From: Tritonibacter horizontis
Lineage (GTDB): Bacteria > Pseudomonadota > Alphaproteobacteria > Rhodobacterales > Rhodobacteraceae
Length of the DNA stretch: 64,000 nt
Direction of reading: 5' to 3'
Assembly: GCF_001518015.1 (NCBI RefSeq)
Contig: NZ_LPUY01000008.1
Span: forward strand, 248,001 to 312,000
Shown: one piece after another, positions 46,130-55,263 of the stretch
How the letters are laid out: every line of letters starts with the position of its first letter
Numbering within the stretch: position 1 is the stretch's first letter
The notes under the pieces: generated by a model
What the model saw: only the letters and a program-made list of their open reading frames with translations
The model's database searches: none
Told to the model about the DNA's origin: nothing
Translations under genes and position numbers: made by a program

Positions 46130-46167
46130 GACGGGGCCCGCCTTGCCTGAGCAGCGCGGGCCCCGTC
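46130..46167 (+). terminator. Hairpin between the TRAP P and Q genes
   Basis: A 12-bp perfect stem GACGGGGCCCGC/GCGGGCCCCGTC (46130-46141 with 46156-46167), 14-base loop, no T-run. Like the hairpin after the binding protein at 8284, it probably keeps binding-protein message in excess over permease message. Confidence 0.7.
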
Positions 46168-46206
46168 GCATGCAAGGATACTGAGATTACAAAGGTGGGC
46201 AAAGGC

Positions 46207-46791
46207 ATGCACAACTACATGACCGCGCTGGCACGGACCCTGGCGATGATCGGATGCGCCGTGCTGACGCTGCTGATACTTCTGACCTGTGTCTCTATCG
46301 CCGGGCGACTGCTGAACGGCGTTTTCCACAGCGACTGGATGGAAGCGACCATGCCGCAGCTCGCCGATTGGCTTGCGGCCCGTATCGGCCCTGTGAACGG
46401 TGACTTCGAGCTGGTCGAAGCAGGGGTCGCCTTTGCCATCTTTTCGTTCATTCCGCTGTGCCAGATCACCGCGGGGCATGCGTCGGTCGATGTCTTTGTC
46501 ACCAACCTGTCTCCCCGTGTGAACCGGCTGTTGAGGATGGGCACCGAGATCGTTTTTGCGCTGGTGCTATTGCTGATTGCATGGCGGTTGGCGGCTGGCA
46601 CGTTGAGCAAGTTTCAAAACGGAGAGACCTCTTTCCTTCTCGAATTTCCCGTGTGGTGGGCCTATGCCGCCAGCCTGGTGGCCGCTGTGGTTGCAGCGAT
46701 TGTCGGGGTCTATATGGCATGGGTCCGCAGTTATGAGGCGTTCACAGGCGAAATACGGATCTGGGACGGTGTCGAGGAGACCAAGTCATGA
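46207..46791 (+). CDS. TRAP transporter small membrane subunit (second system)
   Basis: 194-residue Q subunit with four predicted helices, for example LAMIGCAVLTLLILLTCVSIAGRLL near the N terminus. AAAGGTG lies about 9 bases before ATG 46207; GTG 46195 is a weaker alternative. Between helices 1 and 2 it carries an extra segment (SDWMEATMPQLADWLAARIG). It overlaps the M gene as ATGA. Confidence 0.88.
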   Translation: MHNYMTALARTLAMIGCAVLTLLILLTCVSIAGRLLNGVFHSDWMEATMPQLADWLAARIGPVNGDFELVEAGVAFAIFSFIPLCQITAGHASVDVFVTNLSPRVNRLLRMGTEIVFALVLLLIAWRLAAGTLSKFQNGETSFLLEFPVWWAYAASLVAAVVAAIVGVYMAWVRSYEAFTGEIRIWDGVEETKS

Positions 46792-48293
46792 GCGCGCTTG
46801 AAATCGGCATCTGGTCGTTCCCGGTTCTTATGGCACTGATCTTTATCCGCGTGCCGATCGGGCTGGCCATGTTCCTGGTCGGCCTCGGCGGGCTGGTGAT
46901 GGTCACCGGCGATACTGTCGTCGCCTTTGGGCGCCTGAAACACGAAACCTATTCCACGTTTTCATCCTACTCGCTGTCGATCATCCCCATGTTCTTTTTG
47001 ATGGGGCAGTTCGCGACGCTGGGCGGCATGTCTTCTGCCCTGTTCAAGGCCGCGGAAGGTTTCATCGGCCATCGCAAGGGCGGTGTGGCCATGGCCGCCA
47101 TTGGCGCCTGTGCCGGCTTTGGCGCGATCTGCGGTTCCTCTCTTGCGACGGCTGCCACCATGGGGCGCGTGGCGCTGCCAGAGTTGAAAAACTACGGCTA
47201 TGCCAGCGGATTTTCCACGGCGACCCTTGCCGCCGGCGGGACGCTCGGCATCCTGATCCCGCCATCCGTGGTGCTGGTGATCTACGCCATCCTGACTGAA
47301 CAGAACATCGCCAAGCTTTTCCTCGCGGCCTTCATTCCGGGCATTCTGGCGGCCATCGGCTATGTGATCGCCATCTCCGTCTACGTCCGCCTCTTTCCCG
47401 AAAGCGCGGGCACGCGATCTGCGATCCCCTGGCGCCAGCGGTTCGCGCTGTTGATCGCGGTCTGGCCGGTGCTGCTGGTGTTCGGACTTGTCGTTGGCGG
47501 CATCTATGCGGGCTGGTTCACCCCAACCGAAGGTGCGGCCGTCGGCGCACTCGGAACCGGATTGATCGCCTTCCTGAACGGTGGCCTGACGCGCAGGTCC
47601 ATGACGGAAAGCTTCATGATCACGGCCCGATCAACTGCCATGATCTTCTTTATCGTTCTGGGGGCAGGCTTTTACAACGGCTTCCTCGCGCTGACCCAGG
47701 TCCCGCAGGAACTTGCAAATTTCGTCGTGGGGCAGGGCCTCAGCCCCTGGGTGGTGCTGGCGCTGATCCTGGTGTTTTACTTGCTGCTTGGCTGTCTGAT
47801 GGACAGCCTGTCGATGATCCTCCTGACAATCCCGATCTTTTATCCGGTGATTTCAGCGATGGACTTCGGGTTGGTGTCGCTGCCCGCGATGCAGGCCGAC
47901 GCGGCGATGGAGGTGCTCCGTCTGGGCGTGCCAGAGGGGATGGGGGCCGAGATGCTGGCGTCCATTCAGGACGCGATCGCAACCGGCAGTGAACTCACCC
48001 GCGACCAGATGAAAGAGCTCGGTATCCGTGTCACCCGTGGCATCGCCAACCGGCTGGAAACGGAATACGTCGCGATCTGGTTCGGTATTCTCACGTTGAT
48101 CGTCGTCGAGGTCGGGCTGATTACGCCCCCTGTCGGTATGAACCTCTTTGTCATCAATGCGATGGATCCAAAGTCACGAATGGTCGACACCTACAAAGCG
48201 GTGATGTTCTTTGTCGCCTCGGACCTGTTGCGGGTTATCCTGCTGGTGCTGTTCCCCGTGATCACGCTGTTGCCGCTGATGTGGCTCTACTGA
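46788..48293 (+). CDS. TRAP transporter large membrane subunit with an internal insertion
   Basis: 501-residue M subunit, about 60 longer than the usual 425-440. The standard motifs are present: LAAGGTLGILIPPSVVLVIYA, and WFGILTLIVVEVGLITPPVG. The extra residues form one block at about 363-425 (from LVSLPAMQADAAMEV to RGIANRLETEY), between two helices that are nearly adjacent in ordinary DctM proteins such as the one at 26101. The block is polar and helical-looking, so it is probably a loop domain outside the membrane. Confidence 0.92.
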   Translation: MSALEIGIWSFPVLMALIFIRVPIGLAMFLVGLGGLVMVTGDTVVAFGRLKHETYSTFSSYSLSIIPMFFLMGQFATLGGMSSALFKAAEGFIGHRKGGVAMAAIGACAGFGAICGSSLATAATMGRVALPELKNYGYASGFSTATLAAGGTLGILIPPSVVLVIYAILTEQNIAKLFLAAFIPGILAAIGYVIAISVYVRLFPESAGTRSAIPWRQRFALLIAVWPVLLVFGLVVGGIYAGWFTPTEGAAVGALGTGLIAFLNGGLTRRSMTESFMITARSTAMIFFIVLGAGFYNGFLALTQVPQELANFVVGQGLSPWVVLALILVFYLLLGCLMDSLSMILLTIPIFYPVISAMDFGLVSLPAMQADAAMEVLRLGVPEGMGAEMLASIQDAIATGSELTRDQMKELGIRVTRGIANRLETEYVAIWFGILTLIVVEVGLITPPVGMNLFVINAMDPKSRMVDTYKAVMFFVASDLLRVILLVLFPVITLLPLMWLY

Positions 48294-48311
48294 CGCCATC
48301 GCGCAAAAAGA

Positions 48312-48341
48312 AAACGCGCAGAACCAGCGGTCTGCGCGTTT
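48312..48341 (-). terminator. Terminator between the TRAP operon and the LacI gene
   Basis: An 11-bp perfect stem AAACGCGCAGA/TCTGCGCGTTT (48312-48322 with 48331-48341). On the minus strand it is followed by TTTTCTTTTT-like sequence, so it serves the LacI gene best; the plus side may also use it. Confidence 0.85.
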
Positions 48342-48366
48342 CACATCCTGCGGACCAACGCCCCGC

Positions 48367-49392
48367 CTAGCGGCGTTTCAGCGTATCGCCGTAGCTGATC
48401 GTTGGGGTCAACGTGACGTGTTTCTCAAACGGCGCGGGAGAATCTTCGAGCTGGGCTGCAATGATCTGCGCCGCCTTCATGCCAATTTCGCGTCTGCAGG
48501 CATCCATCGTGGCCAATTGGCGGGGCAGGCCCGCCAGCAGCTCTACTCCGTTAAAGCCCGCAAGCCCGATCTGACCTGGCACGTCGATCCCCTGATCGAG
48601 CAAATGGAGCAACCCTCCCGCGCCGATCATGTCATTGGAATAGTACAGAAAATCCAACTCTGGCGACCGTTCCAGCATGGCTTGCGTCATCTCGCGCCCC
48701 TTGGCCAGAGCCGACCCGCCCGAGTAGAATTCGCGATCCTCGATCTCGACTCCCTCTTTCGCCAATGCCTCGGTAAAGCCTTCGAAGCGTTTGCGCGCCC
48801 GGTGGTCCAGCGGCATCTTGGTCCCCATGAACCCGATGTGACTGTAGCCCGCCTTCAGGATCGCGCGGGCCATCTCGCGCCCGGCCCGGCGATGTGAAAT
48901 GCCGACCATCGCATCGACCGGTTTGCCGTCGGTGTCCATGATCTCGACCACGGGGATACCGGATGCTGCCAGCATGGCCCTGGCGGGTTCGGTATGTTCA
49001 AGCCCCGCAATGATGACGCCGGACGGGCGCCAGGAGAGCATTTCATAGAGGACTTTTTCCTCTTTTTCCGGCTGGTAGTCCGTGACGCCGACAACAGGCT
49101 GCAGAACGGTATCTTCGAGAACCCGATTGATACCGGTCAGAACCTCGGGAAAGACCATATTCGACAGCGACGGAATAATGACCGCCACAAGGTTGACCCG
49201 CTTGGAGGCCAATGCCCCGGCGATCTTGTTTGGCACATAGCCAAGCTCCTTGGCCGCGCCCAGGACCTTTTGTCGTGTTTTTTCAGACACATCACCCCGG
49301 TTTCGCAGAACGCGGCTGACGGTCATCTCAGACACGCCCGTCGCATCGGAGACGTCGCGCAGCGTTAGCGGGCGCTTGTTGTCGTTGGTCAC
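48367..49392 (-). CDS. LacI-family regulator (GntR-like subgroup)
   Basis: 341-residue repressor starting at GTG 49392. The helix-turn-helix reads LTLRDVSDATGVSEMTVSRVL, followed by the hinge VPNKIAGALASKRVN and an effector domain with LVAVIIPSLSNMVFPEVL. It is convergent with the second TRAP operon, which it may control. I found no convincing LacI palindrome upstream of either gene. Confidence 0.9.
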   Translation of the reverse strand: MTNDNKRPLTLRDVSDATGVSEMTVSRVLRNRGDVSEKTRQKVLGAAKELGYVPNKIAGALASKRVNLVAVIIPSLSNMVFPEVLTGINRVLEDTVLQPVVGVTDYQPEKEEKVLYEMLSWRPSGVIIAGLEHTEPARAMLAASGIPVVEIMDTDGKPVDAMVGISHRRAGREMARAILKAGYSHIGFMGTKMPLDHRARKRFEGFTEALAKEGVEIEDREFYSGGSALAKGREMTQAMLERSPELDFLYYSNDMIGAGGLLHLLDQGIDVPGQIGLAGFNGVELLAGLPRQLATMDACRREIGMKAAQIIAAQLEDSPAPFEKHVTLTPTISYGDTLKRR

Positions 49393-49515
49393 GTGCTTGG
49401 CCTCTTTGCTTTGTTGCTATGAAGTTAGCCAGTCCTGCTATGCGACACAATGGGTCTCGCAGATCGCGGGTCGTGCTTGTGGTATCGGGGACGATTTGCT
49501 ATCGGGTTTCGCGAT

Positions 49516-49592
49516 GGTCCCGTGGCTCAACTGGATAGAGCAGCCCCCTCCTAAGGGGCAGGTTGCAGGTTCGAATCCTGCCGGGGTCACCA
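49516..49592 (+). tRNA. tRNA-Arg(CCU), CCA encoded
   Basis: A complete cloverleaf: acceptor GGTCCCG/CGGGGTC, D-arm GCTCAACTGGATAGAGC, anticodon stem GCCCC/GGGGC around CTCCTAA with anticodon CCT at 49550-49552, T-arm GGTTCGAATCC and an encoded CCA. No integrase or duplicated 3' end is seen next to it. Confidence 0.97.
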
Positions 49593-49649
49593 TTAAATCA
49601 AAGAGATACGTCACGTCTGATGGTCACAAGTGATCTGGCTCGGTTGGGG

Positions 49650-51497
49650 TCAGGCGCTGCGGTCAAGTTCTTGTCGGGAGGTTTGCGCATTGGGCCAGGT
49701 CAGGGTAAAGCGGCAGCCGCGTCCTTCGGAGTAGACCGAGATGGCGCCGCCGACCACGTCGACATACTTCTGGACGATGGCAAGCCCCATGCCGCTGCCT
49801 TCGACCTTGTCCCGGGGTTGCAGCGTCGTGAACATCTCGAAAATTCTGTCATGGTATCGGCTTGGTATGCCGGGGCCATCGTCGGTGACGGTGAAAACAT
49901 GCGCGTCTTCGGTTTCGCTCACACTCAGAAACACAGAGCCCGAGGTTCCGTCGTGATGCTTGATCGCGTTTCCAACCAGGCCGAGCAGGATCTGCAACAG
50001 CGGTGTTTTCTCGACAAGGATCTCATCAAACGTGCTGTCGGCAAAAATGCGAAAGCCGTCTTTTTGGGGCACTAGATCCTGCACCAGCCGGATGAGGTCC
50101 GGGCCGGCAATCAATGCGGAGCTGGAAGGGTTGCGTCCGATACGGGAATGCAGCAGCAGATCTTCCAGCAATTGCTCCATCCGGCGGGTTCGGCGCAGGA
50201 TGATGTCCATCGTATCGCGGGTATCCTGGGTGAAATGCTCTGTCAGGTCTTCCTCAAGCCATTGCACCGCGTTCTGGATCGTTCGGAGCGGTGAGCGCAG
50301 GTCGTGGGATGCCACATAGGCAAAGGTATCGAGTTCCGCATTGGAGCGTTCCAGTTCGATCTTGGAGGCCTGCAACTTGTCCACCAGGTTGAAGACCTGT
50401 TGTTCCGCCCGTTTACGCTCTGAAATGTCGCGCACGATGATGAAATGCGAATAGGGGCCACCGGCGTGGAGCGGGTTGAGCGAGGCTTCGGCCTGGAAAG
50501 CAGTGCCATCGTGACGCAAGCCGTCGATGGTGGGGGCCTCGGCCCATTGGGTCGGGTCCAGCCCAGCGATGTCGGGGAGCACATCCGCCAGCGTCTGGCT
50601 GCTGAAACTTTCGAGGTCATGCTGAAACATGGTCTGTGCGGCGGCGTTGGCGTTGCCGACAAACCCCGCATGATCGATGATCAGAATGCCCTCTGACGTG
50701 TTCTCGAAAATATTCGCCAGGGCGTCTTGCAGGCGATCCTCTGTCGATTTCAGCGATTGCATCTGGGCGTTGAAGATGCCGAAAAAGTACCTGAACGCAA
50801 CGAGATAGGCCAGCGCTCGGAGCCCATGCCACAGCCACCAGGTTGCGCCCCAAAGGGTCGAGATCTCAAACAGGATGCTGGCGACACCAAAGAGAAAGGC
50901 ATAGGTGGAAAAGACAGCCCTGGCCGCATCGCCACTGTCCGTTGGTGTCAGCAGGAAATAGGCGCTGGCGGACAGAAACCCGATCCCGCCGACCACACTC
51001 AACACCGCCGGGAGGGCCGCGAAGAAACCCTCTGACAGGTTGGCGGGGAGGGGTGTTGCGGGCTCTGGCATGATCAGCCCGATGACGGCGGCACAGACGG
51101 CACTGCCAAGCACAAGGGCGGTCGCCTGGCGGTCTGGGGTATAGCGCTCCGGCAGCCAGACAGCGGCAAACATCAGCCCGCCAAACAGGCTTGCCAGGTT
51201 TTGTGTCCAGACAAAGGGCTGACCGACATGCAGAAGCGAATGGATGCCATCCAAAACCCCCATGCCAGCCAATCCGGCGGCGATCCAGACATAGGGCCGC
51301 TGTAGCTCCCCATAGCGCAGCAGGATCAGGATGAATGCGGCAATGGCAAAGGCCGAGACGGTGCCAAGAGCCTCCAGCGCGGCATGGGTCGGATAGTTCA
51401 TCCAGCGCCAGTCTGGCCAGGTCATATCCAGGGAAAGGCTGGCCATGACTGGCAGTGCGCCACACAGAACGATGGTCTTGATCACTTCTGGACGCAT
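49650..51497 (-). CDS. Membrane sensor histidine kinase with PAS domain
   Basis: 615 residues. The first 240 contain about seven hydrophobic helices with a MASE-like sensor layout. Residues about 255-370 form a PAS domain (IFENTSEGILIIDHAGFV), followed by a coiled stretch (KLQASKIELERSNAELDTFA). The phosphorylated histidine is in YVASHDLRSPLRTI, and the ATPase domain has GNAIKHHDG and VTDDGPGIP with GSGMGLAIVQKY. No response regulator adjoins it, so the partner lies elsewhere. This layout resembles kinases of the phytochrome-like HWE/HisKA type; the signal is unknown. Confidence 0.87.
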   Translation of the reverse strand: MRPEVIKTIVLCGALPVMASLSLDMTWPDWRWMNYPTHAALEALGTVSAFAIAAFILILLRYGELQRPYVWIAAGLAGMGVLDGIHSLLHVGQPFVWTQNLASLFGGLMFAAVWLPERYTPDRQATALVLGSAVCAAVIGLIMPEPATPLPANLSEGFFAALPAVLSVVGGIGFLSASAYFLLTPTDSGDAARAVFSTYAFLFGVASILFEISTLWGATWWLWHGLRALAYLVAFRYFFGIFNAQMQSLKSTEDRLQDALANIFENTSEGILIIDHAGFVGNANAAAQTMFQHDLESFSSQTLADVLPDIAGLDPTQWAEAPTIDGLRHDGTAFQAEASLNPLHAGGPYSHFIIVRDISERKRAEQQVFNLVDKLQASKIELERSNAELDTFAYVASHDLRSPLRTIQNAVQWLEEDLTEHFTQDTRDTMDIILRRTRRMEQLLEDLLLHSRIGRNPSSSALIAGPDLIRLVQDLVPQKDGFRIFADSTFDEILVEKTPLLQILLGLVGNAIKHHDGTSGSVFLSVSETEDAHVFTVTDDGPGIPSRYHDRIFEMFTTLQPRDKVEGSGMGLAIVQKYVDVVGGAISVYSEGRGCRFTLTWPNAQTSRQELDRSA

Positions 51498-51779
51498 GAA
51501 AACTCGATACTCGGCTTGGTTAGTGACTGGCGGAACGCAGTCGAAACTATGCCGACAACCGCAACAAATTCGTTAATCTGTTACCCGATCCAGAGGCAGG
51601 GCAGGGGGCGAAAATGTTGCAAATTGGAACGAAACGGCCAGGGCTTGGCAGCGGTTCCCGGCCTGCACATGTCCTGCCCGGCCAATACATCGGGGGCGGC
51701 CGCCGCAGTTCGCAAGCCGGATCAGGCCGGTCAGACGCCACCAGATGATGCCAGCTGCCAGCGTGGCAATGACGGCGGT

Positions 51780-53333
51780 CTAGATGTCGGCCGCGATCGC
51801 GAAACTCTCCACCGGGGTGCTGACATTGTGCAATTTCACATGCCCCAGCGGGGTCACGTTTGCCGTTTCGGTCAAGATATCACGGGATACAACAATGCGA
51901 TGGCCCGAGACTTTGCCATAATCGCCCAGCCGCGCGGCGATATTCGCGGCCTGGCCGATAACGGTGAAATCCAGACGCTCCTGCGAGCCGATATTGCCAT
52001 AAAGCACCGACCCGGAAGCAATGCCGATGGCGCAATCCAAATGGGGCAGGGACGGGCAGGGTTCGATTTCCGCCAAGGCGGCGACAATCGCCCGTGCCGC
52101 CGCAAGCGCCTGGGCGCGGGCTTCTGCGGGGTCCTGCCCCGCCGGAAAGACCGCAAGAACCGCGTCGCCGATAAACTTCAGGACTTCGCCGCCATGGGCG
52201 TGCACCACATCCGATGTCGTCTCGAAGAACCGATTTAGCAGGCCGATATATTTTTCCCGGCTCAGCTTTTCTTCCAGCAGGGTCGATCCACGCAAATCGC
52301 AGAACATGATGGCGGCGTCGATCTCGTCGCCATCGCCGCGCCGGATGTTGCCGCCCAGAACCCGGGCGCCGGAGCGTTTGCCGACATAGGTTTCCAGAAC
52401 TGCCTGCGCGTTTTCGCGTTGCATGAACACCTCATAGAAACGGGCGATCACAGCGGAGCATTCGAAAATCAGCCCCAGATCGGCGGTGCTGAAACCTTCG
52501 GGCTGATCCGAGGCGGCGGTCAGCACATTGATCCGCCCGTCCGAGAACGGAAGCGGCATCGCGACGTAATCGGTCGCGCCCTTGTCGCGCAGGTCTTTCA
52601 GGATCGGAAAGTCTTCCGAGGGAACATTCCCCGTCAACCGATAGCGCAATCCTCCCAACCCTCTGGACACATGCCGCAGGGGCGAGTTCTTGAACTCTGG
52701 CTTTTCATGGATTTCGTAGGACGGTGAAAACGTTTTGACCCCGGGTTCGCCACGTTCCCACAGATAGTGATGGCCGGCGATGCGGGGATGCAGGGCCCAG
52801 GCCAGGATGGTCAGGCGGCTGATCGGCAGTCCCTGTTCGCGGAGCTTGTCCACAAGCGCCAGGGTGAAGTCTTCGGGGGTCGGAAGAAAGGCGGCTTCGC
52901 GCAGGAGCCAATCGACCAAGGGGCCGGAAATATTGCCATAATCCGGCGGTTGCAGCCGGTTGTGACCCAATTCAAGCCGGTCAAGCATGTCCGGCACAAA
53001 TCCGATATGCCCTTGGATCTGATGCGCCTCGGGCAGGGTGTCGTCATAGCTCCAGACGGCATTTGAAAGCTCTGTCTTGCATGGCAAAATCAGATCGCGG
53101 AAATGGGCGGTGCCCTTGAACGGGCAAAACGTCGTCTTGCCGCAGGTCTGGTCCAGGCCAACCAGCAGATCGTCCTTGGGGAAGTAAACCACCGGATCAA
53201 GCCGGGTTTCATACATCACTTTGGCCCGGTTGCTCTGCGCGAGCAACGTGTCACCGTGATAGGCAGCAACGGGACCGTCCAGTTGCTCCACGAGTATACC
53301 ATAGCCGCTGCGCGGCTTGACCTGAATGTTCAT
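51780..53333 (-). CDS. Class III adenylate/guanylate cyclase with N-terminal DUF427 domain
   Basis: 517 residues with no transmembrane segment. Residues about 20-115 match DUF427 (VVYFPKDDLLVGL, then TTFCPFKGTAHF). Residues about 140-330 are a sensory region common in alphaproteobacterial cyclases (GLPISRLTILAWALHP, then YVAMPLPFSDG). The catalytic domain follows from about 345: metal aspartate in AIMFCDLRGSTL, second aspartate in LKFIGDAVLAVF, and FTVIGQAANIAARL with the asparagine and arginine that stabilise the transition state. It should make cAMP, or cGMP. DUF427 has no agreed function, and this N-terminal fusion is unusual. Confidence 0.88.
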   Translation of the reverse strand: MNIQVKPRSGYGILVEQLDGPVAAYHGDTLLAQSNRAKVMYETRLDPVVYFPKDDLLVGLDQTCGKTTFCPFKGTAHFRDLILPCKTELSNAVWSYDDTLPEAHQIQGHIGFVPDMLDRLELGHNRLQPPDYGNISGPLVDWLLREAAFLPTPEDFTLALVDKLREQGLPISRLTILAWALHPRIAGHHYLWERGEPGVKTFSPSYEIHEKPEFKNSPLRHVSRGLGGLRYRLTGNVPSEDFPILKDLRDKGATDYVAMPLPFSDGRINVLTAASDQPEGFSTADLGLIFECSAVIARFYEVFMQRENAQAVLETYVGKRSGARVLGGNIRRGDGDEIDAAIMFCDLRGSTLLEEKLSREKYIGLLNRFFETTSDVVHAHGGEVLKFIGDAVLAVFPAGQDPAEARAQALAAARAIVAALAEIEPCPSLPHLDCAIGIASGSVLYGNIGSQERLDFTVIGQAANIAARLGDYGKVSGHRIVVSRDILTETANVTPLGHVKLHNVSTPVESFAIAADI

Positions 53334-53538
53334 GAGGGTGTGCTCAAGCTATAAGAATGGACCTAAGATGGGGCCAGGGAGGACAAATTTCTACCCCTTC
53401 CGTGCTCACTTCTGTGGGACGGCACCCGGTCGTCGCGCGCAACGGCCAATATTGGGATGACGCCGCGCACCGCGTTGGGGCAGAAAGGCTGCGGCCAGCG
53501 CGGTTGCTGGCCAGGCTGCGCCCGCCCTGAACGCGACC

Positions 53539-54240
53539 TCAGACCATCCGGATGACGTCTTTGTTGATCGCCAGAACATAGCCCTTTCGGGCAATGTTCT
53601 TGACCAGCAATTCGCTGATCATCTGGTTGCCCAGCGTGTCGCGCAGGCGTTTGATTCGTGTCGCGCCGGCGGCCTCTTCGCAATCGGTGCTGTTGCGACC
53701 GGTCACCACCGCTTCGATCTCGGCCCCTGAAAGCACATCGTCATCCAGCCGCGCCTCCGCCAGAACAGCCAGGGTTTCCATCGCCGCCTGGGTCAGTTTG
53801 AACCCCATGTTGTTGAGGTAGACGGTGTTTTCCTCGCGGCTGATCAGCAGCTCCGTGACCTGAATGCCGGCCCGTTCAATCTGCGCCATGCGCCGGTTCA
53901 GCATCACCAGCATCGCCAGCACGACCAGCGCCGCAATCATCATGGCAGTTGCAAAAACCAGCAGAACAAAGATCACCATCCGGTAGCTCGCCAATGTGTC
54001 GGCAAAGGCCGTGCCGGATTGGGCCAGTATCTCCAGCAGTCGGATTTCGGCCGGACCGGTCAGGTCCGTTTCGACAAAAAGCCGTTCCACCCGGGCGTTG
54101 AACGCATTGGCGTCAGGCAAGGTCAGCAACAGAACCGTCCCGGCAATACCAAGCAGAAGCACAATGGCGGCGATCCCGAATGCCACCACACGGGCACCGG
54201 CGTTGCGCACTTCAGAAACGGAGAAAGTAGGATCCGGCAT
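53539..54240 (-). CDS. Membrane protein with C-terminal winged-helix domain
   Basis: 233 residues. The two transmembrane helices lie at about 18-41 (VVAFGIAAIVLLLGIAGTVLLL) and 90-117 (VIFVLLVFATAMMIAALVVLAM). A basic link and a C-terminal region at about 150-233 follow, reading GAEIEAVV ... AAGATRIKRLRDTLG ... LLVKNIARKGYVL. That end resembles the OmpR/PhoB-type winged helix (recognition helix, then the GxGY-like wing). The DNA-binding part would face the cytoplasm, giving a ToxR/CadC-like membrane regulator in reverse order. AAGGAA stands about 6 bases before ATG 54240. The function is unknown. Confidence 0.7.
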   Translation of the reverse strand: MPDPTFSVSEVRNAGARVVAFGIAAIVLLLGIAGTVLLLTLPDANAFNARVERLFVETDLTGPAEIRLLEILAQSGTAFADTLASYRMVIFVLLVFATAMMIAALVVLAMLVMLNRRMAQIERAGIQVTELLISREENTVYLNNMGFKLTQAAMETLAVLAEARLDDDVLSGAEIEAVVTGRNSTDCEEAAGATRIKRLRDTLGNQMISELLVKNIARKGYVLAINKDVIRMV

Positions 54241-54505
54241 CCGATTTCCTTTTGTCGAGGCCATCGGGGCCAAAGATTGACTGGACGCTCAACAGTGTCC
54301 AGCCTGCGTCGTTCAAACGTCTGGCGATCTCTTTCCCGGCGGCGGGTTTCGAGCAGTCGCCTGCCAGCTGCATTACGCCGTAATGGAGCTTCAGCGGTTT
54401 GTCCTGCTTGGCTTTGTAATCGGCATAGCAGTCCGCAGCGACGGCAGATTGCGCAACCGTTGCAAGGAGCAGAACAAGGGAGAGGGTGCGTGTCATGTGT
54501 CTCAT
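54212..54505 (-). CDS. Small exported hypothetical protein
   Basis: 97 residues with a clear signal peptide (TRTLSLVLLLATVAQSAVAA) and two cysteines in the mature part (ADCYADY and AGDCSKPA) that may form a disulfide. A second in-frame ATG at 54496 is equally possible. Its 3' end overlaps the start of the winged-helix membrane gene by 29 bases, so the two are probably co-expressed. I do not recognise the family. Confidence 0.65.
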   Translation of the reverse strand: MRHMTRTLSLVLLLATVAQSAVAADCYADYKAKQDKPLKLHYGVMQLAGDCSKPAAGKEIARRLNDAGWTLLSVQSIFGPDGLDKRKSDAGSYFLRF

Positions 54506-54674
54506 GCCGGAACCATGGAAGGATCGGCGCGGGTATTCAATATCAACACCGGTATGTCGCGGTGATATCCGATAACACGCCGCCGATATTGCCTGTCTGA
54601 AGCCGGGGAAACCAGGCTGGGTACATCCGGTTGCCCGCAGCCGGTTTTGTATCCATCAGACAGGAAGAATTGAG

Positions 54675-55154
54675 ATGACCCACCGGACAGCACGCCCCAG
54701 TAATTTCCATCGCAAGTTCATTGCTCTCATCCTGGCGACATCGGTCGCGGTCGCCGGGGTTTCGGCGGCTCCGGCGCGGGCAGACAGCCAGGATGTCGGC
54801 AAGATTATCGCGGGCCTTGCTGTGCTCGGCCTGATCGGCGCCGCGATCCATGACCACAACAAGGATCGCCATCGCCCGCCGCATGTGACGCCGAAACCGC
54901 AGCCGAAACCAAAGCCCAAGCCGCTGCCGCCAAGCGTGCGCCGATATGATTTGCCTGCCCAATGTCTTCGGACCGTGCGGGCCTGGGGGCAGGATCGCTC
55001 CGTGCTTGGCGCGCGCTGCCTGCGCCACACGTATCGTCATGCTTCGGATCTGCCCGACGCCTGCTTTGTGCAACTGGACAACCGCCACCAGCAGGTGCGG
55101 GGATACAATCCGGTCTGTCTGCAACGCCGGGGCTACCGCCTGGTGCGCGGCTGA
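54675..55154 (+). CDS. Exported hypothetical protein with a Lys-Pro-rich linker
   Basis: 159 residues. An N-terminal signal ([22 protein letters not shown]) is followed by a hydrophobic segment [18 protein letters not shown], a linker of alternating lysine and proline ([15 protein letters not shown]), and a C-terminal domain with four cysteines ([30 protein letters not shown]). The linker looks like a spacer across the periplasm or cell wall. GGAAG precedes the ATG. Not a family I can name. Confidence 0.7.
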   Translation: MTHRTARPSNFHRKFIALILATSVAVAGVSAAPARADSQDVGKIIAGLAVLGLIGAAIHDHNKDRHRPPHVTPKPQPKPKPKPLPPSVRRYDLPAQCLRTVRAWGQDRSVLGARCLRHTYRHASDLPDACFVQLDNRHQQVRGYNPVCLQRRGYRLVRG

Positions 55155-55263
55155 GAGCACCAAGGCGACATGCGACATGCGAGGCTGGACGCGGGATGGT
55201 TTGCCCGCGTCCGGACGTTCTGTCCCTCTTGCCTTGGCGGTGCAGATCCGCTTTGTGGAGGGC

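Noticed and set aside
49516-49592. tRNA-Arg as an island integration site
   Set aside because: No integrase, remnant or duplicated 3' end is visible beside it.
54946-55263. N-terminal extension of rnhB
   Set aside because: The upstream in-frame region overlaps another gene and encodes no RNase HII residues; ATG 55264 gives the normal length.
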